From Oscillospiraceae bacterium (GTDB lineage: Bacteria; Bacillota; Clostridia; Oscillospirales; SIG627): a stretch of 64,000 bases of DNA. The DNA lies in the NCBI GenBank assembly GCA_015064635.1, contig SVRV01000010.1:1-64000 (forward strand). Direction: 5' to 3'. Under the pieces are notes generated by a model. That model was given only the letters and a program-made list of their open reading frames with translations. It made no database searches and was not told the origin of the DNA. The position numbers and the translations under genes are program-made. This document shows, piece by piece, positions 41,491 to 49,583 of the stretch (positions are counted from its first letter, which is position 1; each line of letters begins with the position of its first letter).

Positions 41491-42815
41491 CAAATATAAC
41501 TCTTGATAAGAGCCGAAGACTTGGTAAAATCAAGCCTATGCACGCCGTTGGTCAGCCGCCGATCATCGGCACTTCTACCGATATGTTTCACTATCTAAAG
41601 GAAGCGAATATTCCTTATTCACGCCTTCACGACGTAGGCGGTTGGTTTGGAGGAAACCTTTTTGTGGATGTTCCGAACATCTTCCGCGATTTTACAGCTG
41701 ACGAGAATGACCCCGACTCCTATACATTTGAATTTACGGATATTATAATAAAGGGACTTGTTGAAAACGGTTGTGAGCCATATTTCCGACTTGGCGTTAC
41801 TATCGAAAATTTTCATTACATAAAAGCTTTCAGAATTTTCCCACCCCGTGATTTTGAAAAATGGGCAAGGATATGTGAGCATATAATCCGTCACTATAAT
41901 GAAGGATGGGCAAACGGATTTCACTATGGTATAAAGTATTGGGAAATATGGAACGAGCCTGACGGACATTGCGACACCTCAAAAAACGAAATGTGGAAGG
42001 GAACTGAAGAAGAGTATTTCGACCTTTACAGAATTACTTCAAAGCACTTGAAAAAATGCTTTGGAGACAGTATAATGGTAGGTGGATATGCTTCTTGCGG
42101 CTTCTATCAGGTGCTCTCTGAGCAGCATGTCACAGGTGCCGCCTTCGGTACAACAAAGGTTATTACCGATTGGGATAAGAGAATAAACGGATTTATGGAG
42201 TTTTTCTATAAGTTTATTGATATCGTTGTCAAGGAAGGGCTCCCTCTCGATTTCTTTTCTTATCACTCTTACGGAAGTGTCGAGGATAATAAGAAATTTC
42301 AAACGTTTGCTGAATCTTACCTTGTATCCCACGGACTTGAGAATGTTGAGATACACCTCAATGAGTGGAACACCACTCCCACAAGAGAGGCAAAGGGTAC
42401 AGCCTCTGCCGCATCAAATGCCCTTGCCAATATGATAGCAATGCAGAATACAAAAATGAGTATGATGTGTTATTACGATGCAAGAGTCGGGGTGAGTGTT
42501 TACGGTGGACTCTTTAATCCCATGACTCTTGAACCGCTTCCGGCATACTATTCATTTAAAGCGTTTGGTAGTCTGTATAGACTTGGGACATCTGTGTATA
42601 CAGAATGCGACAATGAAAACGTTTATGCTCTTGCATCAACCAACGGAGAAAAAACAGCTGTTGTTATCACAAATCTCGGTGATGATACTGATGTAGCAAT
42701 TAATTTCAAGGGTAATGCCTATGTGATTGATGAAGGTCATCCGATGACCGAAACAAATATTAATTTTGAGGCTTTTACATTATCCAAGAACAGCATAATT
42801 TACATAGAGGATTAA
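41487..42815 (+). CDS. GH39-family glycoside hydrolase (xylosidase/iduronidase type)
   Basis: A 442-aa retaining glycosidase with a TIM barrel and a C-terminal beta sandwich. The acid/base E157 is in WEIWNEPDG and the nucleophile E293 in IHLNEWN, both in the expected clan GH-A positions. The substrates of the family are beta-xylosides, alpha-L-iduronides or rhamnosides. No signal peptide, so it cleaves imported oligosaccharides. It starts in an ATGA overlap with the PHP gene. Confidence 0.85.
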   Translation: MTNITLDKSRRLGKIKPMHAVGQPPIIGTSTDMFHYLKEANIPYSRLHDVGGWFGGNLFVDVPNIFRDFTADENDPDSYTFEFTDIIIKGLVENGCEPYFRLGVTIENFHYIKAFRIFPPRDFEKWARICEHIIRHYNEGWANGFHYGIKYWEIWNEPDGHCDTSKNEMWKGTEEEYFDLYRITSKHLKKCFGDSIMVGGYASCGFYQVLSEQHVTGAAFGTTKVITDWDKRINGFMEFFYKFIDIVVKEGLPLDFFSYHSYGSVEDNKKFQTFAESYLVSHGLENVEIHLNEWNTTPTREAKGTASAASNALANMIAMQNTKMSMMCYYDARVGVSVYGGLFNPMTLEPLPAYYSFKAFGSLYRLGTSVYTECDNENVYALASTNGEKTAVVITNLGDDTDVAINFKGNAYVIDEGHPMTETNINFEAFTLSKNSIIYIED

Positions 42816-42818
42816 AAA

Positions 42819-43595
42819 ATGGACTACAATTATCATACACATACGTATCTTTGCCGCCATGCGTTCGGCGAGATTGAGGAATATATAAAACGAGCTGTTG
42901 ATAACGGTATCAAGTATATGGGTTTTTCCGAGCACGCCCCACTTCGCTTTCCCGACGGCTATGAATCGGATGCAAGACTGTATGTAGCGAATATAGAAAA
43001 ATATTTTAATACAATAAGAGAGCTGAGAGAAAAATATTCAGACAAAATTGATATAATTATCGGCTTTGAAATGGAGTATTACACCGACCTTTTTGATGAA
43101 ATGCTCGAAAAGGTAAAAGGCTACGGTGCCGAGTATCTCATTCTGGGACAGCACTATTTTATTCCCGAAAATATAAAAGGTTCACTTCACACAAGTGTTC
43201 CCGATGACGGGGAGGAAAGACTTTCGGGGTATGTTGATTCTTTGATAGAAGCAATGGATAGAGGCGTATATACCTACATAGCACATCCTGACGTTTTTCG
43301 CTTTATGGGAAGTGACGAGATTTATGAGTACCATATGCGACGTCTCTGCAAGGCTTCAGCCGATAAGAAAGTACCTATTGAGATGAATTTCTACGGAATC
43401 AGAGACAACAGAAACTATCCGGACAGCCGCTTTTGGAAAATAGCGGGTGACGAGAAATCTCCCATGACCTTCGGCTTTGATGCACACACAGTCGAAAGTG
43501 CATATGACGGAGAGTCCCTTGAAAAAGCATTGGCACTTGTTGAAAAATTTAACTTGAATTATATCGGAAAACCGAGTATAATAAAACTGACTTAA
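42819..43595 (+). CDS. Histidinol-phosphatase-like PHP protein
   Basis: A 258-aa PHP-family phosphatase of the HisK/HisJ type, with NYHTHTYLCRHAFGE, YMGFSEHAP, YIAHPDVFRF and FGFDAHTVES marking the metal sites. In histidine synthesis it would dephosphorylate L-histidinol phosphate. No other his genes are near, and a second PHP protein lies two genes upstream, so it may instead act on a sugar phosphate in the local pathway. It follows GH39 with a 3-nt gap. Confidence 0.82.
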   Translation: MDYNYHTHTYLCRHAFGEIEEYIKRAVDNGIKYMGFSEHAPLRFPDGYESDARLYVANIEKYFNTIRELREKYSDKIDIIIGFEMEYYTDLFDEMLEKVKGYGAEYLILGQHYFIPENIKGSLHTSVPDDGEERLSGYVDSLIEAMDRGVYTYIAHPDVFRFMGSDEIYEYHMRRLCKASADKKVPIEMNFYGIRDNRNYPDSRFWKIAGDEKSPMTFGFDAHTVESAYDGESLEKALALVEKFNLNYIGKPSIIKLT

Positions 43596-43613
43596 AAATT
43601 TAGGAGAAATTTT

Positions 43614-44564
43614 ATGCGTTACTCAAACAGCTTTGGCAAAAAAAGCTCAAAGATACTTCTCGGTACGGCTTATTTCGGTGATACTATTTCACCCGAGGAG
43701 TCTTTTAAAATAATGGATACCTTTGTTGAAAACGGAGGCTCTCATATAGATACTGCACGTCTTTATGCAGACGGTGAGGCGGAAAAGGTAATCGGTGCAT
43801 GGCTCAAATCACGCCGTCATGAGGGTATTTTCCTTTCAACCAAGGGTGCATTCCCTGATAAGGCAACACCTACCGTTATGCGCCTTCACGAAAATGAAAT
43901 AAGATATGACCTTGAACTGAGCCTCAAGGCACTTGATATTGACTGCATTGAATTCTATTGGCTCCACCGTGACGATGAGACCATCCCCGCAGGCGAAATC
44001 ATTGAGACTATGAACAAGCTTGTAAAAGAGGGCAAGATACGTCATTTCGGTGCATCCAACTGGAAGCATAACCGAGTTGCCGAAGGTATTGCTTACGCAA
44101 AAGAACACGGACTCCAACCCTTTGAAGGCTCGCAGATTCGATTCAGCCCCGCAATTGTGTCCCCGTACGGCAACGCTGACAGAAGTCTTGTGGATATGAC
44201 ATCAGAAGCGTTTAAGTATTATAAGACAGCAGGAATACCCGTTGCGGCTTATGCATCTCAAGCAAAGGGATTTTTCTCAAAGATGGCTGAAACAGGTGTT
44301 GATGCTCTTAATCAAAAGTCTCGTGAGCGCTACCTCTGTAAGGAGAACCTCAGCCGCCTTGAATTCGTAAAGAAATATGCCAAGAAGTATGAAACAAGTG
44401 TAGCATCAATCGTTTGTGCCGCACTTTCCTCAATCCCTTGCGTAGATGTATTTCCTATCATTGGCGGCAGCCGTCCCGAGCAGATAAAGGATTCGATGAG
44501 CGGAGCCGATATTGTACTTCAAAGAGACGAACTTGAAAAGCTCTTTAAATTCTCAATGCTTTAA
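43614..44564 (+). CDS. Aldo/keto reductase
   Basis: A 316-aa NADPH-dependent reductase of the AKR superfamily. The catalytic tetrad can be read from HIDTARLYADG (Asp and Tyr), LSTKGAF (Lys) and YWLHRDD (His); IIGGSRPEQI near the end binds cofactor. It reduces a sugar aldehyde or ketone. AGGAG precedes the ATG. It follows the PHP gene by 18 nt and is 1 nt from ribF. Confidence 0.87.
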   Translation: MRYSNSFGKKSSKILLGTAYFGDTISPEESFKIMDTFVENGGSHIDTARLYADGEAEKVIGAWLKSRRHEGIFLSTKGAFPDKATPTVMRLHENEIRYDLELSLKALDIDCIEFYWLHRDDETIPAGEIIETMNKLVKEGKIRHFGASNWKHNRVAEGIAYAKEHGLQPFEGSQIRFSPAIVSPYGNADRSLVDMTSEAFKYYKTAGIPVAAYASQAKGFFSKMAETGVDALNQKSRERYLCKENLSRLEFVKKYAKKYETSVASIVCAALSSIPCVDVFPIIGGSRPEQIKDSMSGADIVLQRDELEKLFKFSML

Positions 44565-44565
44565 T

Positions 44566-45495
44566 ATGCAAGTGCTTGATAAAATTAAAAGATTTCCGCA
44601 TCCCACAGCTGTGGCTTTGGGAAATTTTGACGGTGTCCATATAGGTCACGCAAGGCTTATTGCAACTCTTAAATCCTTTGGACTTGAAAGTGTGGTTTAC
44701 ACCTTTAAAAAGCACCCTCAAAATGTTATATTCGGAGAGGGAAGTGTTCTCACCGTCAACACTAATTTCGAAAAAGCAAAAATACTTGATTCCCTTGGTA
44801 TTGATACTCTTGTTTTTGATGATTTTACAAGGGTGCGTAATATGTCGCCGGCAGAATTTGTAGATGACGTTATTGTTGGTACGCTGTCGGCAAAAGCTGT
44901 AGTGTGCGGCTACAATTACCGTTTTGGTAAGGGCGGAGAGGGAGATGCAAAGCTGCTGTCCCACCTCCTTGAAGAAAAAGGGATACACCTGACAGTAATT
45001 GACGAAGTGACGCTTGACGGAGTTCCTGTTTCATCCACAGCTGTAAGACAAGCTCTCGCCCGAGGTGACATGGAGAGTGCCGCACGACTTCTTGGCAGAC
45101 CTTATTTTATTGATTCCACAGTAGTACATGGCAAGGCACTGGGCAGACAGCTCGGCTTTCCCACTGTCAACGAAACATTTGAAAGCGGAAGATTTGTTTT
45201 GCCCTACGGTGTATATTTTGCAAGGTGTATAATAGACGGCAAAAAGCAGTTTCGTGCCGTTGTAAACGTAGGTGTACGCCCCACAGTCAATTCAACGGAC
45301 AAGGTACCCACCGTAGAAGCTCATATAATTGATTTCAGCGGCGATCTTTACGGGATGGATGTCAGAGTGGAATTTATGAAAAAATGCCGTGACGAGCAAA
45401 AATTCGACTCTCTCGACGCTCTCAAGGCTCAAATAGAAAAAGATATCAAGAATTGCAGAGAATATTTTGACGGAAAGGAGAAAACGAACAATTGA
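44566..45495 (+). CDS. ribF: Bifunctional riboflavin kinase / FAD synthetase
   Basis: A 309-aa enzyme that phosphorylates riboflavin to FMN and adenylates FMN to FAD. The N-terminal nucleotidyltransferase has ALGNFDGVHIGHARLI and CGYNYRFGKGGEGD. The C-terminal kinase has GRQLGFPTVN and GVYFARC. I start at ATG 44566, 1 nt after the AKR stop; the longer reading to 44512 would lie inside that gene. It supplies the cofactor of the flavoprotein encoded six genes upstream. Its stop overlaps the TTG start of the next gene. Confidence 0.93.
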   Translation: MQVLDKIKRFPHPTAVALGNFDGVHIGHARLIATLKSFGLESVVYTFKKHPQNVIFGEGSVLTVNTNFEKAKILDSLGIDTLVFDDFTRVRNMSPAEFVDDVIVGTLSAKAVVCGYNYRFGKGGEGDAKLLSHLLEEKGIHLTVIDEVTLDGVPVSSTAVRQALARGDMESAARLLGRPYFIDSTVVHGKALGRQLGFPTVNETFESGRFVLPYGVYFARCIIDGKKQFRAVVNVGVRPTVNSTDKVPTVEAHIIDFSGDLYGMDVRVEFMKKCRDEQKFDSLDALKAQIEKDIKNCREYFDGKEKTNN

Positions 45496-46850
45496 AACAT
45501 TTGAAATTACTGTTTGCTTTATCATTGATTTTTACGCTTATTTTTTCTGTCACGGTTTTCTCCGATGAGCCCGAAGCGGATGAAGAAGATCAGATTACTC
45601 TCCCTTCCGACTACGCTTGCGTTTATAATGTTGAATCGGGGGATATGCTTTTTGAAAGGGGAGCAAACACGGTTATTTATCCCGGCTCTCTTGTGAAAAT
45701 TATGACCTGTGCGCTGGCACTTGAGAATTACAATTTACCACGAGATACTGTCATCACCGTCACAGAAACGGCTCTTGAAGACGTAAAAGGCAGTAATATG
45801 AAGCTGAAGCCCGGCGAGCAGCTGACGTTCTATGACCTGGTTGCCTCTGTTGCTGTGGGCGGTGCCAACGATGCCGCATATGTACTTGCCGAGACGGTTG
45901 CGGGCACAAGTGACGAGTTCATAAAAATGATGAACGAAAAGGCAAAGTCCCTCGGTGCTGTCAATACACAGTTTGCAAATCCGTCAGGCTTCCATTCTCC
46001 GAGAATGTATACAACACTTTCCGACCTTGCGCTTATTTGCACATGGGCGAATAAGAACAAGGAGTATATGGAAATTTCGTCGCTCATAAACTATACTGTT
46101 CCAAAAACAGATATGTCTGCCGAACGTACTCTCACAAATGCAAATTTATTCCTCGACCCCAAACACTGGTTGAGACACTACAAAGAGGGCACCTCGGGAA
46201 TGAATGCGGGAATGACAAACGAAGCGGGGTATACACTTGCAACCGTTTACAACAATGACGGACAAACAAATATCGTTATTATTGTCGGCGGTAAGGTTGA
46301 CAGCTGGGACTATCAGTATTTCAAAGAAGCCGCAAAGCTCCTTGACGATACGGCTCAAAGCTTTGAGTACAGAAAAATAGTTTCGAGAAACGAACCTGTG
46401 TTTGACATGAAGGTGCTCTATGGTACAGATGCGGACCATGTGCTTCTTGCTACCGAAAGTGAGGTCAAAGCACTTCTTCCAAAGGATGCTCTTGATTCCG
46501 ATATTACCTGGGACTTTACCGTTGTTTCCGAGGAATGTATGGCACCCGTCAAAAAAGGAACTCAAATGGGCAGCTACAACGTTTATTATAAGGGCGAGCT
46601 TGTTTCCACTGTCCCCCTTGTTGCTCAGGGCAATATAAAGCGTGACGGCTTTTCCTACCTTGCGGGACAAATAAAAAGCTTTTTTGCCCATGAAACTGTA
46701 AAGTCGGCAATCTTTTTGGCGCTATCTGTCATCTTTTTGACTGTTGTGATAACGCTAATCAGATATTATTACAGACGGCTCGCAGAGCTTGAACGTGAGC
46801 GTGAACTACGCCGTCAAAAGCTCTCCCGTGCACGTCGCACATTAAAATAA
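45492..46850 (+). CDS. PBP5-like DacF-family protein with degenerate active-site motifs
   Basis: A 452-aa exported D,D-carboxypeptidase homologue. A signal peptide at 1-25 precedes the peptidase-like domain. S66-L-V-K69 keeps the SxxK serine and lysine, but the SxN motif reads G124-A-N126 and the KTG motif reads N238-A-G240, in exact register with the intact paralogue at 16813. The C-terminus has a single membrane helix (about 395-425, AIFLALSVIFLTVVITLI) and a basic tail, unlike the amphipathic helix of PBP5. It starts at TTG 45492 (AAGGAG 11 nt upstream), overlapping ribF's stop. It may be a non-catalytic regulator of wall synthesis. Confidence 0.8.
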   Translation: MKHLKLLFALSLIFTLIFSVTVFSDEPEADEEDQITLPSDYACVYNVESGDMLFERGANTVIYPGSLVKIMTCALALENYNLPRDTVITVTETALEDVKGSNMKLKPGEQLTFYDLVASVAVGGANDAAYVLAETVAGTSDEFIKMMNEKAKSLGAVNTQFANPSGFHSPRMYTTLSDLALICTWANKNKEYMEISSLINYTVPKTDMSAERTLTNANLFLDPKHWLRHYKEGTSGMNAGMTNEAGYTLATVYNNDGQTNIVIIVGGKVDSWDYQYFKEAAKLLDDTAQSFEYRKIVSRNEPVFDMKVLYGTDADHVLLATESEVKALLPKDALDSDITWDFTVVSEECMAPVKKGTQMGSYNVYYKGELVSTVPLVAQGNIKRDGFSYLAGQIKSFFAHETVKSAIFLALSVIFLTVVITLIRYYYRRLAELERERELRRQKLSRARRTLK

Positions 46851-46876
46851 GTTTTATTATTATATTTATTATTATA

Positions 46877-46925
46877 TTTGAGGAAGGATGCTTTTTCGCA
46901 AAAGCACCCTTCCTCAAATTTTTTT
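46877..46925 (+). terminator. Terminator of the ten-gene run
   Basis: An approximately 18-bp stem with one mismatch (46877-46894 with 46901-46918) is followed by seven T residues. Confidence 0.8.
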
Positions 46926-46944
46926 CGATTATTTAGGATATAAC

Positions 46945-46978
46945 ACGAGAGGATGCTCTTTAATAAGCATCCTCTCGT
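46945..46978. terminator. Hairpin facing the small conserved protein gene
   Basis: A perfect 13-bp stem (46945-46957 with 46966-46978) lies downstream of the minus-strand gene at 47005. It lacks a strong T-run on that strand. Its core GAGGATGCT also occurs in the neighbouring terminator. Confidence 0.5.
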
Positions 46979-47004
46979 ATATAATCAATATTATAAATAA
47001 CAAA

Positions 47005-47217
47005 TTATTTAAAAAGACCGCCGAGCTTTGACGAAATGCCGTCAAGAGAAACCTTTGCCTTAACGCCGTCAACAATTTTATCAATTGCACCGTCAGGAAG
47101 GTCGACACCTGCAATATCCTCAACAAGCTTAACAGGGTTTTCTTTAAACTTCTTTGCGATATCCTTGTCACTTTTAACCTTTGTTACAATTTCGTCGATT
47201 TTTGCTTTAATATCCAT
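47005..47217 (-). CDS. Small conserved protein of unknown function (70 aa)
   Basis: A 70-aa acidic/basic helical protein with a strong GGAGGAAA site. It begins MDIKAKIDEIVTKVKSD and has a conserved-looking FKENPVKLVEDIAGVDLPDG, ending GISSKLGGLFK. It loosely recalls Nif11-type leader domains, but no core peptide or maturation enzyme is nearby, so I do not assign it as a leader. No membrane segment. It lies 12 nt behind ruvX and may be co-transcribed with it. Confidence 0.75.
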   Translation of the reverse strand: MDIKAKIDEIVTKVKSDKDIAKKFKENPVKLVEDIAGVDLPDGAIDKIVDGVKAKVSLDGISSKLGGLFK

Positions 47218-47229
47218 TTTTCTTTCCTC

Positions 47230-47649
47230 CTATTTGTTTTTTCTTTTGTCAATAAATGTCTGTAATATTATTTCAGCGGATATGGTATCCACAATACTAC
47301 GCTTTTTTGTTTTTTTGGTATTAGTCGCCAGCATAAAGTTATACGCCGACACCGTGGTACATCTTTCGTCGCAGGTTTCAATGGGGAGGGGAGTGAGCGT
47401 TTTTAAAATTTCGCAAAATGCAAGAGTGTTTTCTACACGGAAGCCGCGAGTCCCGTCCATATTGAGCGGAAGACCCACAACAATCATTTCAGCGCCTTCT
47501 TCTTCGGCAATTTTAGCCGAAATCTCGGCAGCTCCTCTCATTCCACGCACCTTTTCCGTGCGAAGTCCCGTTGCGATTATTTCATCCTTGTCGCAGGTGG
47601 CAAAGCCGACTCTTGCGTCTCCGTAGTCAATGGCAAGTATTCTGATAAT
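47230..47649 (-). CDS. ruvX: RuvX/YqgF-type Holliday-junction resolvase-like protein with a non-ATG start
   Basis: A 138-139-aa RNase H-fold protein; YqgF acts in rRNA processing and recombination. The frame opens with RILAIDYGDARVGFA, the catalytic DYG motif, and later has MIVVGLPLNMDG and CDERCTTVSA. No ATG, GTG or TTG precedes the DYG motif in frame; a TAA stop closes the frame four codons upstream. The only start options are ATT (47647-47649), overlapping the upstream gene's TAA, or ATC (47644-47646), the position of Met in homologues. AAGGA lies 6 to 9 nt upstream. Starting at the first ATG (47550) would delete the catalytic Asp. This is a rare start codon or a sequence error. Confidence 0.8.
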   Translation of the reverse strand: MIRILAIDYGDARVGFATCDKDEIIATGLRTEKVRGMRGAAEISAKIAEEEGAEMIVVGLPLNMDGTRGFRVENTLAFCEILKTLTPLPIETCDERCTTVSAYNFMLATNTKKTKKRSIVDTISAEIILQTFIDKRKNK

Positions 47650-48842
47650 TACACATCCTTAAAAGTTATTTCAAATTTTCCGTCCTTTACTTCAACCGTA
47701 CCAAGGAGGCTTCCGTCACCGTGAAGCTCAAACAATGTGTCGCTTATCTTAACGATTGAAATTGACGATTGATATCCGATATTCAAAAATGTTTCCTTCA
47801 TGGTGGTCAGGTTAAATACCGAAACCGAGTTTTCAACTCTGTTGCCGCTCTTGTAGGAATATGTGAAGATGATATCCTTTTGCTCGGTATCGTCCATATT
47901 GCCGACAGCTATATCATAAAGTCCCGTGCCGCCGATGTATTTTCCGAGTGCGTACAGTTTTCCGTAAATGGCAAGATAAGTAGCATTTCCTACACGGAAC
48001 ACGTTTGCTCCCGTTTCTTCATAGAAGCCTTCGGGGGAGATTTCGGTTGCGGATTCTATGGCACCCTCGGAGAAATTCAAACCTCTCTTTTGAACGTAAT
48101 CAGCAAAGACTTCTTTAAATTCTTCAAGTGTCATGACACGGGGAACCTTTTCCTCAGTCTTCGGCTTGTCGGGATATACGTAGCTGAATATATCCCTGAA
48201 TACCTTTAAATTCCATTCCTTGCGTTCTTCAACCTCTTTTTCGCTCTTTGTGAGCTTGACAGGGTATCTTATACAAAGAAGAGTGTTTTTCGGAAGAACG
48301 TCAAATCCGGGGAGATAATAAACATCGAGGTCGCCGATATGTACAGTATAATCGTTAACGGCAAACTCAGGCTTATATCCAAGCGCTTCGGAGAGAGGCA
48401 TCAGCACGTCAGCCGCATCAAGCACGCCGTAATAATTTTCATCAATGAGGTATATCATGGAGTCGCCGGCTGTCAGGTGTGCCGCAAAGGTTTCTCCGGT
48501 TGTTTTTTGCAGATCGGATGTAGTATAACCGGTGGCAAAATTACCCTCGGTGTCATTAAAGGAAACATCCTTTGAAGTAACAGCAACCAAATCAACGTAC
48601 TTTTTGCCGTCTCCGTTATAATCCTCTTTCATTACCTCGGATATGGATGCCTGAAATAAGTTTTCCTTATATGAAAGGGGAGCTGAACCGAGATACATGA
48701 AATTTGCATCAGGCTTATCCTTGGAGAGAAGCTGAATCAGCGAAATAATAATAAATATCGCAAAGGCTCCAACGACAATTACCGTAAATTTATTATGATA
48801 CCAGAAATTCTCAATTTTCTGGCGAAACGTCATTTTTTCCAT
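47649..48842 (-). CDS. Membrane-anchored protein of unknown function
   Basis: A 397-aa protein with one N-terminal membrane helix (about 19-39, FTVIVVGAFAIFIIISLIQLL) and an extracellular domain with no family I recognise. A segment DYNGDGKKYVDL resembles a calcium-loop, but it stands alone. The C-terminal ~130 residues are beta-rich. GAGGTG lies upstream of the ATG. Its stop overlaps the apparent start of ruvX (TAATT), so the two are co-translated or coupled. Confidence 0.7.
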   Translation of the reverse strand: MEKMTFRQKIENFWYHNKFTVIVVGAFAIFIIISLIQLLSKDKPDANFMYLGSAPLSYKENLFQASISEVMKEDYNGDGKKYVDLVAVTSKDVSFNDTEGNFATGYTTSDLQKTTGETFAAHLTAGDSMIYLIDENYYGVLDAADVLMPLSEALGYKPEFAVNDYTVHIGDLDVYYLPGFDVLPKNTLLCIRYPVKLTKSEKEVEERKEWNLKVFRDIFSYVYPDKPKTEEKVPRVMTLEEFKEVFADYVQKRGLNFSEGAIESATEISPEGFYEETGANVFRVGNATYLAIYGKLYALGKYIGGTGLYDIAVGNMDDTEQKDIIFTYSYKSGNRVENSVSVFNLTTMKETFLNIGYQSSISIVKISDTLFELHGDGSLLGTVEVKDGKFEITFKDV

Positions 48843-48902
48843 AGCATAACACCTCTTGTGACATTATACAACAACAGATAAGCTTTGTCAATAAACAGTC
48901 TA

Positions 48903-49583
48903 TTAACATATTTTTAAAAGGATTATTTCGGTTTTGTTGTTGATTCTCGGGATTTTTACCATATTGGCAAGACCTCTGCCGACAATCAACTTTCCGTCAT
49001 ACATACCCGAGGTGTATTTCGGAAATATTCCTTGACCGGGTGCATAAATTCCTCTGCCGAATATTCGCCATTGTCCGCCGTGAGCGTGTCCCGATAAAAT
49101 AAGGTCAATGCTTTTATTTTTTAAATATTTTTCATAGTACTCGGGATGATGGCAAAGCAGAATTCTGTAGCTATCTTCTTTGCAGAATTCGTCAAGAAAA
49201 TCGGTACGTGGAAGACCGTCGGTGTAAAAGTCGCCGGGTGTCAAGCCACCGATAACAAAGCCGTCATGGGAGACAAAATTGTTGTCAAGAAGAATAGCAC
49301 CGCTGTCCTTAACCTCTTCGCGTATTACGTCTGTCAGACATTCGTGGTTTCCGAGAGAGACGAAAACAGGAGAGATTTTTGTGGCTTCTCTCAAAAAAAC
49401 AAGTCCGTTTTTTCGGTTCTTGGAATTGTGGGTAAAATCACCGCCAACAAGTATTCCGTGGGGTCTACATTCCGAAATCATGGAAAGCAATTCATCGTAT
49501 TCTGCATTGTGCAAATCGGATACAAAAACAAAGGTTTTGTTTATTCCTGCCTTTATTTCGTATCGGTTAAGTTGTGGTTTCAT
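48903..49583 (-). CDS. Calcineurin-type metallophosphoesterase
   Basis: A 226-aa phosphoesterase with the full metal motif set: FVSDLHNAEYD (D-x-H), GGDFTHN, SLGNHE, CHHPEYY and SGHAHGGQW. It resembles the YkuE/phosphodiesterase-like group. No signal peptide or membrane helix. The substrate may be a nucleotide or lipid phosphate. It overlaps the end of the MATE gene by 17 nt. Confidence 0.85.
   Translation of the reverse strand: MKPQLNRYEIKAGINKTFVFVSDLHNAEYDELLSMISECRPHGILVGGDFTHNSKNRKNGLVFLREATKISPVFVSLGNHECLTDVIREEVKDSGAILLDNNFVSHDGFVIGGLTPGDFYTDGLPRTDFLDEFCKEDSYRILLCHHPEYYEKYLKNKSIDLILSGHAHGGQWRIFGRGIYAPGQGIFPKYTSGMYDGKLIVGRGLANMVKIPRINNKTEIILLKIC

Noticed and set aside
47230-47550. ruvX starting at the first in-frame ATG (106 aa)
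   Set aside because: It would delete the catalytic DYG segment, which is clearly encoded upstream in the same frame.
47036-47626. 196-aa plus-strand open frame opposite ruvX and the small protein
   Set aside because: It is antisense to two genes with clear homology or ribosome sites and has no start signal of its own.
48600-48640. Calcium-binding EF-hand in the 397-aa anchored protein (DYNGDGKKYVDL)
   Set aside because: Only one partial loop is present, without the paired helices, so a functional EF-hand is not supported.
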